DNA of 64,000 bases. It comes from Malachius bipustulatus. Its lineage: Eukaryota > Arthropoda > Insecta > Coleoptera > Melyridae. Each line of letters opens with the position of its first letter. The first letter of the stretch is position 1. Made by a program: the position numbers and the translations under genes. The stretch covers positions 15,624,001 through 15,688,000 of the forward strand of contig OU342635.1 in NCBI GenBank assembly GCA_910589415.1, given 5' to 3'. A model generated the notes under the pieces. It did no database searches, had not been told where the DNA came from, and saw nothing but the letters and a program-made list of their open reading frames with translations. Positions 61,060 through 64,000 of this stretch are shown piece by piece.

Positions 61060-62020
61060 AGCACCGCGGGACGCAGCTCACAGACAGACAAACCGGATGA
61101 CAGATAAAATCAGTAGGGGATAAAATCGTGGTCGTGGAAAGTTCTGGATTCTTGGGAGGGCAGAACAGGTCCGCTGCACTGAGGCCACATGTAGCCCATT
61201 GCGCTTCCTCCTTTCCCTTAATCACCAGGTTCAGAAAGAACTGAACCGGGGCGCTTGGAGGAGCTCCAAGAGAGTTCGTTGAGGCTTTGCTCATGTGAGC
61301 CAAACTTATAGATCCACGGAGGTTGTAGAGTGAAGGACAGCGGCACATATGATATGTTCCATATAGTCTCTTCCCTCTTCGTGATATTCCCTGCATAGTT
61401 GGACAGGGTTGATTCCCATCGTATGGAGATGTTTGTTTAGTCTGCAGTGCTCGGTGTAGATGTCAATCACTAGTTTGAGTGTTGGTTGGGATATTCACAG
61501 ACAATATTTGTGAGAGTTTGTCGGTTGGTACCGGTATAATTTGTTTAGGGAAGCAGTCTATGGGGCATTTTGTCAGCATCGTACATGTTCCTCCATACTG
61601 TCCTTGTTTTTATTGAGTAGAGGTCGCGTTAGTGCCAGCAGCACAGGAGGCTCGGGTTCAGAGAAAGTTTTGGCTCCCTCTCGAGGTAGTTGATCTGTGA
61701 CCTTCGTTTCCTTTGATGTTGGAGTGTGCTTTTATCCAGGACAGCGTGAGTCTGTTGTGATCAGCAACAGCCGTTAAAGCCCCGTGAGCCTCCAGTGCTA
61801 GCCCAGAGCAATACTTTGCCTTCCGAGTATCCCCAGAGCTCCCTTGCTGTCTGTTAGGATCAATATGTTTTTGTTCATGATTCAGTGTTGAGTGATTCCC
61901 ATTGCACAGTATGTGATCACTTGATCACTATCAGTTCTGTTTGAAGAACCATGTAGGAGGAATGGATTTCGCAGCCGGATCCTGACTGGATTTAGCCCCA
62001 TCGATGTACAGTAACGCGTC
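61060..62020 (-). pseudogene. LINE RNase H and C-terminal region fossil
   Basis: Minus-strand fragments in broken frames match the RNase H domain and tail of jockey/R1-type non-LTR retrotransposons. They include an IDGAKSS-like start with the first acidic residue (about 62015), IKAHSNIKGNE with the conserved His, Gly and Glu (about 61725), and LNKHLHTMGINP followed by a Cys/His region with YHMCRCPSLYNLRG (about 61300-61440). Stops and frameshifts interrupt it. The adjoining 60743-61060 may be its 3' UTR. Confidence 0.75.
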
Positions 62021-62159
62021 AAAACACGAATTATCCGGGGACTGCTCTGTTATTATTGAAGATGAGGATGGGTATAATCCTGTTAGCCGCCACCATGAGG
62101 ATATCATTGAGCCGACTCACCAGTCTTAGCTTTACGGCAGTCCCCAGCGCCGTTTACCT

Positions 62160-62550
62160 GACAAAGATATGTCCAGGAGCAGAAGACTGTGAGGAATGTG
62201 GTTATGAAACAAGAATTAAAGGCAATTTCACCCGACATAGTAGAAGTCAGCATTCAGAAGAAGGCAAAGGGTACAAATGTGGATGTGAGGTATGTTCTTG
62301 GGCACAATAGATTTCAACAGGTCGCAGTGCACACCTATGGAAGGCCTCCCACTATAATCTAGGGACGTGTATTCTTATCATACCAGAAATAAAGGCAACT
62401 TTGTAAAAAAACATACAAAAGAAGGTGAAATGTACAGATGTGAGGAGTGTTCATATGAAACAAGAATTAATGGCAACTTAGCAAAACACCATGGAAATAA
62501 ACATGAAGTCTATAAATGTTATAAGCGTTCTTTTGAAGTAATGAAGTAAA
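62160..62550 (+). pseudogene. Broken C2H2 zinc-finger fragment
   Basis: Parts of about four zinc fingers on the plus strand. The first reads CEECGYETRIKGNFTRH (about 62190-62245). The second begins YKCGCEVC and then breaks. A third has only its second half (NKGNFVKKH), and a fourth is complete to the His residues (CEECSYETRINGNLAKH, about 62435-62490). A last remnant, YKCYKRSFE, is followed by a stop. Stops between fingers and lost Cys residues show it is not a working gene here. It resembles the tandem-finger proteins with a YETR-x-x-GN motif that are multiplied in some insects. The source gene is not identifiable. Confidence 0.65.
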
Positions 62551-63033
62551 CACTAGAAGTGATTTTATAAGACATTATAAACGTTACCATGCAAAATAGT
62601 GTGAAATTTCAATGCAACAATTTCTGTACCTGTGAAATCTTTATTTATATTTTTAGATAAACAAATATGTCTTTGTTTTTGGCATGCATTATGGCTGTCT
62701 GGGGTGTATCCTATGGCGCAAGCCGAACCCACCGTGCCTTTGTTTTTTTGTATGGAGATCACTAATTGAGGTTTATCTCTAAGTGGGGTACCCCACTTTA
62801 TGAAAATCCCCCAGACCATAAAATTATATGTATCATGGATCTTAATTCACAAATCATGAAAAAATGATTTTCCAAATTTACGTCTATGCCCACAATCTGG
62901 TTGAAAGTTGGAAGCATATCAGAATGTTAAAAAAAATTATCTAGAAATTTTATTCTCGCAAAAAGTTCTACATTGATTTCTCAATCAGATATCAACGAAT
63001 AACCGAAGAGAAATAATTATCTGGTTGCATATA

Positions 63034-63888
63034 CAGGGTGTCCCAGACTTAATTGACCAGGCCATATCTCATATACAGGTTGAGATAATCGAGCCGAATA
63101 AAAGGCATATTATTATAATTTTTCAAGCTGTATAACATGACAGCATGAAAACAACCCCCACTCCAACATCCCCTAAGTTGCAGCCCCCACCCTTAAAAAA
63201 ATGAATAGCACCCTGTATATATTTTTGTATATTCAAAACCAGTATTCGATTCTCTATTCAGATGATTTTTCAGATTCAAAATTGGTTCAGAAATAACCAA
63301 GAAAAAGTTCATCAAGGTGGTCATGACTTTTTATCTTAACTTTACCTGAATGACTTTAGCTGCCAAAATTTATCAATATTTTGGTCATAGTTTTTAATTA
63401 GCAGGTCAGAGTCATCATTAAGGTTCATGATAAAGTGCTTTATCTCTTGTTTTATTTTTTAAAATTTCCCAACAAATCAGAATTATCAAATAAATTGTTT
63501 GGACTTTAATTATAATAATAACTATCACCTGCCTGTTAAAAACTATGAATAAATTTTGACAGCAAAAGTCATCCAGAGAAAGTTAAGATAAAAAGTCATG
63601 ACCACCTTGATGATCTTTTTCTTGGTTATTTCTAAACCAATTTTGAATCTGAAAAATCATCTGAATAGAGAATCGAATACTGGTTTTGAATATACAAAAA
63701 TATATACAGGGTGCTATTCATTTTTTTAAGGGTGGGGGCTGTAACTTAGGGGATGTTGGAGTGGGGGTTGTTTTCATGCTGTCATGTTATACAGCTTGAA
63801 AAATTATAATAATATGCCTTTTATTCGGCTCGATTATCTCAACCTGTATATGAGATATGGCCTGGTCAATTAAGTCTGGGACACCCTG
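63034..63888. mobile_element. 855-bp palindromic element
   Basis: Starts CAGGGTGTCCCAGACTTAAT and ends with the exact complement, flanked by TA (63032-63033 and 63889-63890). The arms extend almost to the middle (about 63400/63530) with few mismatches. Each arm also contains a second internal CAGGGTGCTATTCATTTTTT/CACCCTG end, as if one element had inserted in or arisen from another. There is no coding capacity. Confidence 0.9.
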
Positions 63889-64000
63889 TATACAGGTTGC
63901 TCATTTTATCTAAAGACATTTTCCACACCCTATACCCTACCAGTGGCGGATCCAGTTAAGTGGAACCCCAACAGATTGGACGCATTATTTTATTTAAGTT

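Noticed and set aside
60723..61091. 122-codon minus-strand frame
   Set aside because: It lies across the probable solo LTR boundary and the LINE 3' region, with no recognisable domain.

Overview
The window is nuclear DNA from an insect: AT-rich, with GT-AG introns of many kilobases, many insect-type transposable elements (a BEL/Pao retrotransposon, mariner-like remnants, LINE fossils) and repeated GTAGGTACCTAC-like microsatellite words. The order cannot be fixed from this sequence. The protein would fit a beetle or another insect, and I do not go further.

One host gene is clearly present: cactus, the insect IkappaB, on the minus strand. Its three coding exons (29044-29471, 12843-13192, 4791-5158) join in phase to give 381 residues. 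These comprise an N-terminal phosphodegron region, six ankyrin repeats and an acidic PEST-like tail. Introns of about 15.9 kb and 7.7 kb separate the exons. The protein retains Rel factors (Dorsal/Dif) in the cytoplasm until Toll signalling destroys it. The 9-bp Rel-type word GGGAATCCC (or its complement) occurs at least five times in the window. Four of those are in or next to cactus, which suggests feedback control.

Intron 1 holds a complete BEL/Pao element (15784-23076) in the same orientation as cactus. It has two 571-bp LTRs that look identical, a 5-bp target duplication, a tRNA-Tyr-type primer-binding site and one open Gag-Pol frame of about 1,755 residues. It is probably a young and possibly active insertion.

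The remainder, about 30-64 kb plus the introns, contains no convincing host gene and is an unusually rich collection of foldback (palindromic) DNA elements. Most begin CAGGGTG, end CACCCTG and are flanked by TA. Notable are two 1.2-kb palindromes lying head to tail (36958-39367), a 1.86-kb palindrome (26743-28599), a 0.77-kb palindrome (45128-45901) and an 0.86-kb palindrome (63034-63888). An inverted-repeat-bounded array of about 105-bp units lies at 52673-53911. Further right are a decayed LINE (43640-44760), a probable solo LTR (about 60372-60742), a LINE RNase H fossil (61060-62020, minus) and a broken C2H2 zinc-finger fragment (62160-62550). No rRNA, tRNA gene, CRISPR array or bacterial-type feature was seen.
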